Shown in pieces: positions 34,255-43,870 of a stretch of DNA of 49,071 nt. The notes under the pieces were generated by a model. It was given only the letters and a program-made list of their open reading frames with translations, made no database searches and was not told the origin of the DNA. The stretch is from Planctomycetota bacterium (GTDB lineage: Bacteria > Planctomycetota > B15-G4), in NCBI GenBank assembly GCA_029259695.1, contig JAJDEQ010000211.1, positions 1 to 49,071 on the forward strand, in the 5' to 3' direction. Each line of letters starts with the position of its first letter. The stretch's first letter is position 1. The translations under genes and the position numbers were made by a program.

Positions 34255-37200
34255 TTACGGCGTGACCCCCTCTAACCCGTTCGTCGCCGAGAAGCCTGCG
34301 GGAACGCTCGCATCCGTGATCCAGACCTGGGTGTAGAACGGGACGCCCGCGGGCAGACCGGAAGGCATCGTGAAGGGCAAGGTCAGCGACCCGCTCGCAT
34401 CCGTCGACAGGCTGATGAGCAGGTCGGGGTTCGGCACGAGGACGCCCGACTTGAAGGGCGCCACGAGTTGACTGAAGCCGACCACGATCACGGCCGGGCT
34501 CGACGGCACGCCCTCGACGACGAGCAGCGCGTTGCTCGAGTCGCCCGTGAGCGGCCCGGAGCCGATCAGGTCGGGGGCGCCCAGCGCGCCGGCGAGCTTC
34601 CCGGTCAACGTCGTCCACGGAAGGGGCGCGACCGTCGTGTCCGTGAACGTGATCACGGGGATCGCGATGTTCGTCACCTCGAGGGACGTGAACCCGATCA
34701 GGGTCTGGGTGAGCGTGTCCGGTATCGTGCGCACCTCGTCACCCGACACGCTGGTCAGGCCCACCTCGATGGTAGTGACCGCGGGCAGTCGGATGATCTC
34801 CATGAACTGCGGGTCGTTCGTGACGCTCAACGTCGTCGGTCCGACCAGGGTGCCGTCAGGAACGGTGAAGGACGCATCATCGCCAGACAAGGCAGGGAAC
34901 GTCGCCACGAGGAGGCCCTGGTTGTACACCTCCAGGGTCGTCGGCCCGGGTGCGAAGGCCGCCGGGCAATAAACCCATTTGCACTTTCCATCGGCGAGCT
35001 TGACGCGCTTGCGCTTTTCAAGACTCATACGCACGTTGCCCGCCTCCTCGTCGCCGATGCCAAAGGCCTCGATCTCGATCCCGCCGCCCACCGGTGCCTG
35101 ATCGAGAGAATGCACGAAGCTCAGCTCGACCTCTCCAGCCGCATCCAGCCAGGCGCCCGGGTTCGGTGGCGTGCTGAACTCGATGCCTTCTCCGACACTG
35201 CTGCCGCCCACGACGGCCAGGTCGGTCGGAGTGGGAATCAGCCGCACATCACCAATCCCCGAGACGAAGGCGTCGCCGAGCTGCACACCGACATCGGTGA
35301 CATCGAAGTCGGCGAGGTCGGTGCCGCGCACCTCGAAATCGACGAGCGTGTCCGGCGTCGAGCCACCGATGGGCTCGAAGGTCACAGAGAGCTCCTCCTC
35401 ACACACCTGATCAACCCAGCAGACCTCCCAAAAGATGAGGCCATCGCCTCCGGCAATGAACCCAACCTCGCAAACTTCGATTTCGAACTCCGGGAGGCAC
35501 TTGGGGGGCTCATACACACTAATCGGGCCGGGGGAGGTGTTCGAACCCAAGGGGACGCCATCCGCTGAGTAGAACTGCGCCTTCACGCTCGTTGCCCCGA
35601 GGGCCGTGAAGTCTGCGCGGATCCGAAGCTCACCCCCGACGACCTCGACCGTCGCGAAGGAACCAGGCACCTCGTTGCCGCCGATCTCGACCTGTGAGTA
35701 CGCGGCAAGGCCTGAGCCTTCATCCGACTCTTCGAAGTCCAGATCGTCGAAGTCCATTCGGACGCCGACGACACCCGCGGCCAGATCCGTGGTGAAACCG
35801 TCTTCCCCACTGCTGCCGAGGTTCCCGACACGCAACTCCACACCCGGGTCCAGCGTGAGCGTCGCGTCTCCGAGCGGGGCGTGCGTGAAGCCGTCGAAGA
35901 TCACCGTGCCGTTCGTGTTCAGCCACACGTCCGTCCCGGATTCACGGCTTACGACCATGTCGTTCAATCCGTCGCCATTGATGTCGAAGACGGCAACGTC
36001 GTGCGTCCCGCTCAAGTCGGCGTCGAGCATGCCCTTCACACCGATCCACCCGGGGCCCGCGCTCTCCCGTTCCTCACGAAGCGTGATGTGATCGCCCGGC
36101 GAGGCGCCCGATTCACCACCGAGGTTGTGGTAGATGTGCAGGCGCCGGTTGCCGCCTCCAATGTTGACATCGATGTCGGCGTGGAGAGTGTCGGCCCAAC
36201 CGTCATTGTCGAGATCGACGATGAGGTTGTTGCTCGCATTGCCATCGTCGCCACCCGACAGGAAGGTGTACGCGAAGCTGCTCGAGAACTCGGCGCGCCC
36301 GGAGATGTCGTTGCCGACATTGAAGCGATAGCGATCGGAGTTCTCATCCGAAGTGATCACGTCGAGCAAGCCGTCGTTGTTCAGATCACCGACACCGACG
36401 TGCAGGGGAGCACCACTGCCCAGTCCGGAGTCGTCGAAGTCATTGAAGATGCCGTCGTTGCCGGAGCTCCCGAGATTGTTGTAGCTGATCGAAACGGCCA
36501 GCGGGGCGATGACGCCGTTGGCCCTGATGATGTCGAGCGTCCCATCGCCATTGAAGTCACCCATGCCCACGGCCGCGGCGAAGGTCGAGTCCAGCATCTG
36601 CGACGTCATGCTCGCCTGGCTCTGATCGCTGAAGAACCCGTTGCCGTCATTGATGAGGAGGCGGTCATCGAGATCGTTCCCGGGAAGCTGTAGCATGTCG
36701 GTGTCACCGAAATAGAGATCGAGTGCGCCATCGCCGTTCACGTCGCCGGCCGCCACGGAGCAGAAGCGTGGATTGTGCGGCTGAGCGTTCACGAAGCTGA
36801 ACAGCTGTGGCGTACGTGCCGCCTGGAACTCGAGCCCGAGCCAGTCACCAAACCCGTCGTTGCAGAGGTTGATGTAGATGCGCGGGTGACCGATGTGCTT
36901 CGGGAGGCCATCGCTCAACGTCGTCGCTGTGATGACGTCGGGCCATCCGTCTCCGTTCACGTCGCCGATCACGACGTCGCGATCGTTCGTCGGCGTGAGA
37001 AAGCCGTTGTCGCCCGGAACATCCGCTGCTGAGGCGAACTCTGTGGTTCGGTCGGTGAGGACGCCGCCCTCGTTCATGAGCAACAGGTTCGTGCGCCTGC
37101 CCGGCGACGTGTAGGGCTGCTTACGGACGACCACGAGGTCGGTGTGCCCGTCCAGGTCCAGGTCACCCCATGCGAGATCGGTCTCGAAGGAGGCGCTCGA

Positions 37201-37443
37201 GATCGTGCCCGCTGAGAGAGAAGACGGCGACTTCTCGAAGCTCACCCATTCGTTCCCGAACTGTGCCGCGGCGGGCGTCGCAACCGCCATTGCCGCTGTG
37301 CACGCCAAGGCCCAGATCGCAACAAGGGACACGCGGGCGTGCGGCGAGACGCCGTCGTGCGCTGCGCAGTCCGGGTGCGGAGGACAAGGCGGGCTCTTGA
37401 GGGCCCGCTCGTCGTGAGAACTCGAGTGGCGCGGTGAGAACAT
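34255..37443 (-). CDS. Secreted FG-GAP/VCBS-repeat surface protein with C-terminal add-on domain
   Basis: 1,062 residues from ATG 37443, preceded by GGGAGAGGA. A long N-region leads to the hydrophobic signal VSLVAIWALACTAAMAVATPAAAQ. The body has FG-GAP/VCBS integrin-like repeats with calcium-loop motifs: WGDLDLDGHTDLVV, VIGDVNGDGWPDVITA, AAGDVNGDGALDLYFGD, GMGDFNGDGTLDIIRA, GVGDLNNDGLLDVITSD, NLIVDLDNDGWADTLHADID and AVFDINGDGLNDMVVS. These probably form a beta-propeller outside the cell. A beta-rich middle follows, and the last roughly 115 residues are the same C-terminal domain as at 2824 and 5158 (GFSQLVAPFKSGVLV, then PFYTQVWITDASVPAGFSAT). Sampled stretches look less GC-rich than the NRPS genes. 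The ligand is unknown. It is divergent from the kinase gene. Confidence 0.85.
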   Translation of the reverse strand: MFSPRHSSSHDERALKSPPCPPHPDCAAHDGVSPHARVSLVAIWALACTAAMAVATPAAAQFGNEWVSFEKSPSSLSAGTISSASFETDLAWGDLDLDGHTDLVVVRKQPYTSPGRRTNLLLMNEGGVLTDRTTEFASAADVPGDNGFLTPTNDRDVVIGDVNGDGWPDVITATTLSDGLPKHIGHPRIYINLCNDGFGDWLGLEFQAARTPQLFSFVNAQPHNPRFCSVAAGDVNGDGALDLYFGDTDMLQLPGNDLDDRLLINDGNGFFSDQSQASMTSQMLDSTFAAAVGMGDFNGDGTLDIIRANGVIAPLAVSISYNNLGSSGNDGIFNDFDDSGLGSGAPLHVGVGDLNNDGLLDVITSDENSDRYRFNVGNDISGRAEFSSSFAYTFLSGGDDGNASNNLIVDLDNDGWADTLHADIDVNIGGGNRRLHIYHNLGGESGASPGDHITLREERESAGPGWIGVKGMLDADLSGTHDVAVFDINGDGLNDMVVSRESGTDVWLNTNGTVIFDGFTHAPLGDATLTLDPGVELRVGNLGSSGEDGFTTDLAAGVVGVRMDFDDLDFEESDEGSGLAAYSQVEIGGNEVPGSFATVEVVGGELRIRADFTALGATSVKAQFYSADGVPLGSNTSPGPISVYEPPKCLPEFEIEVCEVGFIAGGDGLIFWEVCWVDQVCEEELSVTFEPIGGSTPDTLVDFEVRGTDLADFDVTDVGVQLGDAFVSGIGDVRLIPTPTDLAVVGGSSVGEGIEFSTPPNPGAWLDAAGEVELSFVHSLDQAPVGGGIEIEAFGIGDEEAGNVRMSLEKRKRVKLADGKCKWVYCPAAFAPGPTTLEVYNQGLLVATFPALSGDDASFTVPDGTLVGPTTLSVTNDPQFMEIIRLPAVTTIEVGLTSVSGDEVRTIPDTLTQTLIGFTSLEVTNIAIPVITFTDTTVAPLPWTTLTGKLAGALGAPDLIGSGPLTGDSSNALLVVEGVPSSPAVIVVGFSQLVAPFKSGVLVPNPDLLISLSTDASGSLTLPFTMPSGLPAGVPFYTQVWITDASVPAGFSATNGLEGVTP

Positions 37444-37768
37444 CGTTCCTCTCCCGGGGTGATCTTCGTAGGCGCCGGACTCGCGCAGGCTGGCAGGCCC
37501 GGCTGCATCCGGCCGTGAAGGGCGGTGGAGCGTCCATCGCCTGACTGTCCCTACGGCGGGCCACCGCCTGGTTGGACAAGAAGTTTCTGGAGCGGCGCAG
37601 CGGCCCGGGCGCGCTGGGGCGAAGGGGCGCTCGGCCGAGGTGAACTGTCTCGCAGCCGACCGTCCAGATTTCCGCGCTGCGCCGTAGGAGACCTCTGAGT
37701 CGGTTGCCGGACCTTCGAGTACAACGATGCGCTCGGCAGCCCCATGCCGGTCGCCGGAGCGCGCGTCC
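37444..37768. other. Divergent intergenic region
   Basis: These 325 bases separate the divergent FG-GAP protein and kinase genes and must hold both promoters. TTGGAC near 37573 could be a -35 element, but I see no convincing paired -10. No gene or repeat is evident. An alternative in-frame kinase start exists at 37727. Confidence 0.5.
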
Positions 37769-40700
37769 ATGTCCGACATCTCCCACGAGAGCCTCGACGC
37801 TAGCGCGAACCTGTACGACTTCCTGGCTCTGTTCCTGGACCATCGAGCCCAGGGAGGGGTGCGCGACCTGGCGTGGTACCTGCAGCGCTTCCCCGGCGAC
37901 GACGCGAGCTTGGCGCGTGAGTACCTGGCGCTCATCGAGGCGCCGTCGAACGAACTCTTCGCGGGACGGTACGAGGTCCTGCGGGAGCTTGGCCGCGGCG
38001 GTCAGGGGGTCGTCTCGTTGGCCCGCGACACATTGCTCGGCCGGACGGTCGCCCTGAAGACGATCGAAGCCTTCGGGCGACGCCTCGATCGACTGCGGCG
38101 CGAAGCGGAGATCGCGAGTTCGCTCGATCACCCCGGGATCTGCTCGATCCTCGAAGCGAACTTCGGCCACACGCCGCCCTACGTCGCCATGCGCTACGTC
38201 GAGGGGGAGTCGCTCGCCCGGCTCCTCCAGCTTCGGCGGGAGGAGGGGGCAACGGAGCGCAGCCCGGCGGAGGACGCGCTGCCCCTGCGACCTCGTTCGG
38301 CCGCCGAGGTCGAGCACGTCCTCGAGATGCTCGAGCGGGTGGCGCGCGCGCTGCACACCGCTCACGAAACCGGCATCGTGCACCGCGACATCAAGCCCGG
38401 GAACATCGTGATCAGTTCCGCGGGCGACCCGGTCGTGCTCGACTTCGGACTCGCGAGCCATGACGAGCCCGACGCGCTCACCATCACGGTCACCGGTGAG
38501 GCGCTCGGGACGCCCGCCTACATGTCGCCGGAGCAGATCCGCGGCGAACAGCACCTCGATCGCACGACGGACGTGTACGCGCTCGGCGTGACGCTGTACG
38601 AGTGCCTGACCCTCGTCCAGCCGTTCGAGGGCCCCTCGCGAGCCACGATCGAGTCGGCGGTGCTGAACACCTCACCGGTGCGGGCCTCCTCCCTGAACCG
38701 GGCGCTGCCGCGAGAGATCGATGCCGTGCTGACCGTCGCACTCGACCGGAGCCCACGCGAGCGCTACGCAACCGCTGAACACTTCGCCGAGGACTTGCGT
38801 CGCGTTCGAGCGCGGGAGCCCATCCGGGCATCACCTCCGGGCTCGTTGAGGCGCCTGACCCGTTGGGTTCAGCGAAACCCCAAAGCCGCTGCGGTCATCG
38901 CTGCGCTCAGCGTGCTGCTCGCGCTGGTCGGCGTCCTGTTCAGCAGGGCCGAGGAGCTGGGCGAGCAACGACTGGTCGAGGTGCTCGTGGGGGAGGCCAT
39001 CGAGAACGCGTCACGAAGGCCTGCCTACGCTCATGCCATCGCGACCGAGGCCTATCGTCGCGCACCGAACACCCAATCGACGAACGAAGCGCTGATGCGC
39101 ACGCTCTTCCACCATCGCAACACGCCCTTCCGCGGGAAGACGGCCGCGTTCGGCGTCGAATGGGAAGGGGATGTCGCCGTGTTCGCGAACGGCGGCGATG
39201 TCATCGTGCGCGACACCTCGACGTGGGCGGTGACGGGCACGATCGAGATCGGCGCCGAGGTCACGCAGCTCGATCTGAGTCCGGACGGGCGACGCGTTCT
39301 CGTTGGCGATGCGAGCGGCCAGGTCACGCTCTGGGACCTCGGCACCCGGCGCGAGATCGCCCGCTCCACGCACTCCCGCGCGAAGGTCACGCTGCTGATG
39401 TGCCGCTGGTCGTCAGGTCGTGTCTTCGAGGGTGACGAGAGTGGCCGTCTCATCACCTGGACGCTGACGGGCGACCCTGTGGTCACCGAGCTGTACGAGT
39501 CTCTCGGAGCGGTGTCCCGGCACAGTTGTTCGAACGCGGATGGCACGCGTCTCGCCACCTTCTCATCGATGGACTCGGACACGACTGCGGACACGCTCGT
39601 TCACGTGTGGGATACCGCCGACGGTCGCCTCCTCCACACGCTGGAGGGGCACACCGCGTCGGTCCGGGCCGCCGACTTCTCTCGCTGCGGTTCGTGGCTC
39701 GCAACAGCCGGCTCGGATCGCACCGCTCGAGTGTGGGATCTCGAGAGCGGCCTCCTCGTGGCCACGCTCGATCACCCCGGCCAGGTGCACGACGTGAGCT
39801 TCGGCAAGGACGGCCAGACCTTGGCGACCGGCTGCGATCCGGGCGACCTGGTCGTCGAGTCGGGCGAGAGCGCGTTCGTCTGGGACTGGCGTTCGTCGCC
39901 CGAGACTCCGCTCTTCCCGCTTCGCCAGACGGGCGGTCGCGCGACCTATGCGATCCGGCACGACATGTCCGGCGACCGGATCGCCACGGCCAACCTGAGC
40001 GGCCGTGCAGTGTGTTGGGACGCCGCGACCGGCGAAGAGCTGGACCGGTACACCACGTCCACGATGTTGGCGGACGTGCAGTGGGGGCCGAAAGGGAAAC
40101 AGATCGCCGTGACCGGCGTCCGCTGGTCGTTCGTCTGGGCGCTCGATCGCCGGCCCCCGCGCGTCTTGCTCGGCCACGGCGGTCCAGTCTTGCGAGCGAC
40201 GTTCGCGCCGCAAGGGACCCGCGTGCTGACGGCATCCTCGGACGGCACCGCCAGGACCTGGGATGTCGCCAGTGGTCGCTGCGAGACGACGTTGGTGCAC
40301 GATGACGTCGTGCGCTGGGCGGAGTTCTCGCCGGATGGCACCGTCGTGCTCACAGGCTGCGATGACGGATACGCCCGCCTCTGGCGGGGCGCTGATCTCG
40401 TCGCCGTGCTGGGGCCGCACGCGGGGGGAGTGACGCTCGGCCGTTTCTTCGACGATGGGCGCGTGGTCACGGCCAGCAATGAGGGTGACCTACGCCTGTG
40501 GGACGCGAGAGGCACGCCGTTGCGCTCCTGGTCGGGGCACGTCGGCGCGATCCAGCAGATTCGGATCAGCCCCGGATCCAACCTTGTGGCCTCCGCAGGG
40601 AGTGACCGCTCCGTGCGGCTCTGGTCGTGCGCGCAGGATGAGGCCGTCATGCTCAGTGACGACTGGAACTCCGAGAGGACGAGCCTCTCGGAGAGCAGAG

Positions 40701-41239
40701 TGTTCGATCTGCTCTTTTCCAAGGACGGCCGATCTCTCGTCACTGTCGCGCAAGACGAACACCTCCGGCGCATTTCGATCCCAGCCGGCGAGGTCCTCTT
40801 CCGTGAACACCAGGTCAACTTCGGCAAGATCGCGCATCTCCCCGGCGGCCGGTTCGTGGCCTCGTTCAAGTGGTCCGGCGCGACTTCCCTTCTCGATGAC
40901 GAGTTCACGCGCGCATCGGGTGGGACCTGGCACACCAGCTTCATCACTCACCTCGACGTCTCGTCACGCGGGCGCGTGCTGACGACATCCGGAGATGCGA
41001 CGGGCTTCCTGTTGCGGATCGAGAACGACGAACTCGTGCCTCACGTGCGGCTCGTTGGTCACGACGACCACGTGACCCATGGTGCGTTCAGCCCCGACGG
41101 CAACCTCGTCGTCACCGCGAGTCTGGACGGCACGGCTCGGCTGTGGCCGGTGGATCCCGCCGTGTCCGGTCTCGCACCGATCGAGCTCAGTGACATCGAG
41201 CGAGCCGACATCGGCCTCGGGCCCGCCGCTACTCGATGA
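37769..41239 (+). CDS. Membrane Ser/Thr protein kinase with C-terminal WD40 propeller
   Basis: 1,156 residues from ATG 37769 (MSDISHESLD); an in-frame ATG at 37727 is possible. The kinase domain has the glycine loop LGRGGQGVVSLARD (from Gly75), VALKT with Lys97, HRDIKPGN (catalytic Asp207), DFGLA (Asp225) and GTPAYMSPEQ. A single membrane helix (AAAVIAALSVLLALVGVLFS, about 373-392) follows. The rest, roughly 740 residues, carries WD40-type repeats such as VWDTADGRLLHTLEGHTASV, ARVWDLESGLLVATLDHPGQ and TARTWDVASGRCETTLVHDD. Such PknB-like kinases phosphorylate partner proteins in signalling. The convergent ECF sigma factor overlaps its last 11 bases; this ECF-kinase pairing is typical of Planctomycetota and suggests a shared circuit. 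Confidence 0.93.
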   Translation: MSDISHESLDASANLYDFLALFLDHRAQGGVRDLAWYLQRFPGDDASLAREYLALIEAPSNELFAGRYEVLRELGRGGQGVVSLARDTLLGRTVALKTIEAFGRRLDRLRREAEIASSLDHPGICSILEANFGHTPPYVAMRYVEGESLARLLQLRREEGATERSPAEDALPLRPRSAAEVEHVLEMLERVARALHTAHETGIVHRDIKPGNIVISSAGDPVVLDFGLASHDEPDALTITVTGEALGTPAYMSPEQIRGEQHLDRTTDVYALGVTLYECLTLVQPFEGPSRATIESAVLNTSPVRASSLNRALPREIDAVLTVALDRSPRERYATAEHFAEDLRRVRAREPIRASPPGSLRRLTRWVQRNPKAAAVIAALSVLLALVGVLFSRAEELGEQRLVEVLVGEAIENASRRPAYAHAIATEAYRRAPNTQSTNEALMRTLFHHRNTPFRGKTAAFGVEWEGDVAVFANGGDVIVRDTSTWAVTGTIEIGAEVTQLDLSPDGRRVLVGDASGQVTLWDLGTRREIARSTHSRAKVTLLMCRWSSGRVFEGDESGRLITWTLTGDPVVTELYESLGAVSRHSCSNADGTRLATFSSMDSDTTADTLVHVWDTADGRLLHTLEGHTASVRAADFSRCGSWLATAGSDRTARVWDLESGLLVATLDHPGQVHDVSFGKDGQTLATGCDPGDLVVESGESAFVWDWRSSPETPLFPLRQTGGRATYAIRHDMSGDRIATANLSGRAVCWDAATGEELDRYTTSTMLADVQWGPKGKQIAVTGVRWSFVWALDRRPPRVLLGHGGPVLRATFAPQGTRVLTASSDGTARTWDVASGRCETTLVHDDVVRWAEFSPDGTVVLTGCDDGYARLWRGADLVAVLGPHAGGVTLGRFFDDGRVVTASNEGDLRLWDARGTPLRSWSGHVGAIQQIRISPGSNLVASAGSDRSVRLWSCAQDEAVMLSDDWNSERTSLSESRVFDLLFSKDGRSLVTVAQDEHLRRISIPAGEVLFREHQVNFGKIAHLPGGRFVASFKWSGATSLLDDEFTRASGGTWHTSFITHLDVSSRGRVLTTSGDATGFLLRIENDELVPHVRLVGHDDHVTHGAFSPDGNLVVTASLDGTARLWPVDPAVSGLAPIELSDIERADIGLGPAATR

Positions 41240-41867
41240 TGCCTTCGGGCATGCGTTCCGCGACGAGGCGAGCGCGCAGGCGTTGCCAGCGCTTGTGGGC
41301 CGCGGCTTCCGTGATCTCCAAGCGCGCTGCGACCTGCGCGATCGGCTGTTCCTCGATGCCGCACTGGACCAGCAACACCTGTTCGTCGTGCGGCATGCTA
41401 CCGACGCGCTGGAGAAACGTCTCGAACGCTTCGGTGTGCGCCACCTGAAGCCAGGTCGACGGCTCGCCCGTGCTCTTGGCACCCAGCTCGTGCACCGAGC
41501 TCCCACCCCGCGCGTCGGGCGCCCCCCGATCCTTCGCGCGCCCGTACTGCCGCAGCACGTCGATCGACATGTTCTTGGCGATCTTGAAGATCCACTGACG
41601 AAACGTGCCGCGTGCGGGATCGAACGAATCGAAATGGCGCGTGGCGCGGATCCACACGTCCTGCACGAAGTCGTCGGCGTCCATCGACGCGCGCAGATGC
41701 CGATGCAGGGGCATCCTCGCCCACGCGAGGAGTGACGGGCTCAAGCGCGCATACAGCGCGTCGAAGCGGCCCGGCTCTCCCGATCGGGCACCCAGGGCGA
41801 GTTGGCAGGTCACCGACGGATGTGCGCGGTCGCCGAACTCCGCCGGCTTGTCGAGTTTCCGCTGCAA
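41229..41867 (-). CDS. ECF-type RNA polymerase sigma factor, TTG start
   Basis: 212 residues. Region 2 shows RFDALYARLSPSLLAWARMP, then DADDFVQDVWIRATRHFDSF and GTFRQWIFKIAKNMSIDVLR. Region 4 shows SMPHDEQVLLVQCGIEEQPI then AQVAARLEITEAAAHKRWQR. I chose TTG 41867 because a strong GAGGAGGT ribosome-binding site lies just upstream on the minus strand and the length fits the family; the frame is open further but implausible. No anti-sigma factor gene is beside it. Its 3' end overlaps that of the kinase gene by 11 bases, so the kinase may regulate it. Confidence 0.88.
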   Translation of the reverse strand: MQRKLDKPAEFGDRAHPSVTCQLALGARSGEPGRFDALYARLSPSLLAWARMPLHRHLRASMDADDFVQDVWIRATRHFDSFDPARGTFRQWIFKIAKNMSIDVLRQYGRAKDRGAPDARGGSSVHELGAKSTGEPSTWLQVAHTEAFETFLQRVGSMPHDEQVLLVQCGIEEQPIAQVAARLEITEAAAHKRWQRLRARLVAERMPEGIIE

Positions 41868-42211
41868 GCAGACCTCCTCGTTTCCCCTGACCTGCCCCGA
41901 GTCGTTGTGCTGCTCACGAGAGAGAACCCGCGCGGGGCGAGGTCGCCCGACGCAGCCCACCGTGACGCGATGATCACGCCACCTCTTCCAGGCACTTCGG
42001 CAGCATCGTACCCGGGTCGCCCCGTCGTGGTCGCCGTCCTTCCCCCACGGGTCCACGCGGTTGGGCACGCCGAGCATTGGCGTTCCAGGCAGGACTTGAA
42101 ATCCGGAGGCCGGTGACGCAAGTCGCGATGAGAGCGCGACAAAGTGCGGCAGACTGAGTTGCGCGGCCAGGGGTGTACGTCGAAAGCCTCCGGCCGTGAT
42201 CCAGCCGGCGG
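41868..42211. other. Intergenic region with a tRNA remnant
   Basis: These 344 bases hold the upstream region of the sigma factor and the end of the cytochrome gene's transcription unit. Apart from the tRNA-like remnant at 42078-42107 I see no gene. Reading frames across it translate tRNA-derived sequence. Confidence 0.5.
42078..42107 (-). repeat. Degenerate tRNA-Arg 3' fragment, copy 1
   Basis: The first 23 bases match 44366-44388 with one mismatch and correspond to the CCA end, acceptor strand and T-arm of a tRNA on the minus strand. The sequence then jumps to the anticodon stem (ATCCGG), as if the 21 bases between two GAA trinucleotides of copy 2 had been deleted. It is therefore a decayed version of the same tRNA fragment. 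Confidence 0.75.
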
Positions 42212-43870
42212 CTATTCGCGCCACTCCGCCGTCGCCAGGATTTCGGGCATCCGGTCGGCCTCGAGGTAGAACGTGGCGAAGGTCTCCACCTCGGGCGTGT
42301 CCCATCGCATGAGTTCGGCGGCCCATCTGGCGCTCAGCGATTGGTAGAGGAGGGCCGCCTCGATCGTGAGCTGCCCGTCGGAGGCCGCGGCGATCTCGTA
42401 ACGGACCCGATCGGATCCCGCGACGAAGTCCGCGTCGCCGTCGACAGCGACCGGGGTGGTTCGTTGTGCCGCGGGATGATCCGAGCTCCAACCCAGGGGG
42501 AGCAGCCTGTCGTCCACGAACCAGGTGGCACCGCGCAGCAGGGTGTGGGTGGGACGACCTCGGGAGTCGGCCATGGTGGCCTGGTAGGTCGCGACCTGGC
42601 CCGGTTCGTTGATCAACTGGCGGTGGGGCTCGATGGGACCTCCCGCGAACTCCGAGGGACGCGGCGCGCCATCCTCCCCCAGGATGCGACCGCTCGAGTC
42701 CGTGTTCCCCGAGGCGAAGATGACTCCGGCTCGCTCGTCACGAACCACGACGCGCAGCCAGGCGCGTCGGGTCGGATGGCCGGTTGGCAGCTTGTGACCG
42801 GTGAGGTTCTCGACATGGACAGCGAACGTCAGCCGGGAGTCCTGTCTCAGGACATCCACGATCGAGACCCTGGCCGTGAGCTCACGGAGCTGCTCCCGAG
42901 TGGCGTCCAGGGTGGCCTGGAGGGCTGCCGACGACGCCTGCACCTCCAACTCGTCGGCGTGGTCGCGCAGCATCTGCGGGACGAGCGTGTTGCCACCCAC
43001 GAAGATGTGCCGCCCGAAGGGCTCCCGGGGGCGCGTCGGTGGGAAGTCCCGGCCGCCGGGATTGCGGGCGATGCGTGTGCGGATCACCCGGCCGTCCTCA
43101 TCGGCTGTCGGAGTGTGGCAGTCCTGGCAGGTCGCGGCCAACGGTCCCGGGTCATCCCCCGCGTTGGAGAAGTCCGAGTTGAGCCATTCGAGGTACGGTG
43201 CCTGTTCCAGGAAACGGGTCCCATGGGCGTTGCCCTCCGCATCGAACGTGTCGGTCTCGAGCGTGTGGCAGGTTGCGCAGAGCGACGAGCTCTGCAGATG
43301 GCGACCAAGGCTGGGAGTGAACTCCGTGTGGTGGCGCATGGGCATCGAGAAAGGCGCTTCGTGGGGACCGAAGAGACGTCGCTGCGAGTCGAGCAGGTAG
43401 TTGCCCGAGAAGCTGGCGTCGGTCCCCAGTCCCTCCTGTGTGATCCCGTGGCAGACCGTGCACGAGACACCGTCACGAGCCAGCTCTCCGAGAGGCGAGT
43501 CACAGTCCAGCACGTGCAAGAGCGATCCCGTGCCATGATCCTCGAGACCGGCTTGGCGCGCCATGGGTGCATGGCACCGGAGGCATGTCTCCTCGATCTC
43601 CGTTCGCCGAGACGGCGTCGCGGCGACCTCGGCCGAGACGGCAGCGCGCCAAACGGGATCGCGAGCCGAATTGGCCATCATCGTCCCGCGCCAGAGGTCG
43701 AAGGGCGCGATGGCACGCCCTTCGCCGTCCCGCATGGCACTTGCGCGCGGAGCGTTCGAGTGGCAGAGGGAGCAAACGCTCGACGGCTGCACCGCCGGAC
43801 CGTCGCGTAGACCGCCGTCGTTCTGGAGGACGACGGCGAGCACAGCCGTCAAGGTCAGGGAGATCAGCAT
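42212..43870 (-). CDS. Secreted five-heme cytochrome c
   Basis: 552 residues from ATG 43870, preceded by GAGGTG; a TTG at 43888 would add six residues. The N-terminus (MLISLTLTAVLAVVL) is a signal peptide. Five CxxCH motifs bind c-type heme: CSLCH (33-37), CLRCH, CTVCH, CATCH and CQDCH, all in the first half. Features such as WRGTMMANSARDPVW and LTGHKLPTGHPTRRAWLRVV resemble multiheme cytochromes found in planctomycetes and other environmental bacteria. The second half is a beta-rich domain without heme motifs. It presumably carries electrons in the periplasm; partners are not encoded nearby. The gene sits between two tRNA-Arg fragments, so it may have arrived on a small element. Confidence 0.85.
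   Translation of the reverse strand: MLISLTLTAVLAVVLQNDGGLRDGPAVQPSSVCSLCHSNAPRASAMRDGEGRAIAPFDLWRGTMMANSARDPVWRAAVSAEVAATPSRRTEIEETCLRCHAPMARQAGLEDHGTGSLLHVLDCDSPLGELARDGVSCTVCHGITQEGLGTDASFSGNYLLDSQRRLFGPHEAPFSMPMRHHTEFTPSLGRHLQSSSLCATCHTLETDTFDAEGNAHGTRFLEQAPYLEWLNSDFSNAGDDPGPLAATCQDCHTPTADEDGRVIRTRIARNPGGRDFPPTRPREPFGRHIFVGGNTLVPQMLRDHADELEVQASSAALQATLDATREQLRELTARVSIVDVLRQDSRLTFAVHVENLTGHKLPTGHPTRRAWLRVVVRDERAGVIFASGNTDSSGRILGEDGAPRPSEFAGGPIEPHRQLINEPGQVATYQATMADSRGRPTHTLLRGATWFVDDRLLPLGWSSDHPAAQRTTPVAVDGDADFVAGSDRVRYEIAAASDGQLTIEAALLYQSLSARWAAELMRWDTPEVETFATFYLEADRMPEILATAEWRE

Noticed and set aside
37444..37935. Longer N-terminus for the FG-GAP protein, reaching into the kinase gene
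   Set aside because: It would run through the divergent promoter region; ATG 37443 has a good ribosome-binding site and leads to a signal peptide.
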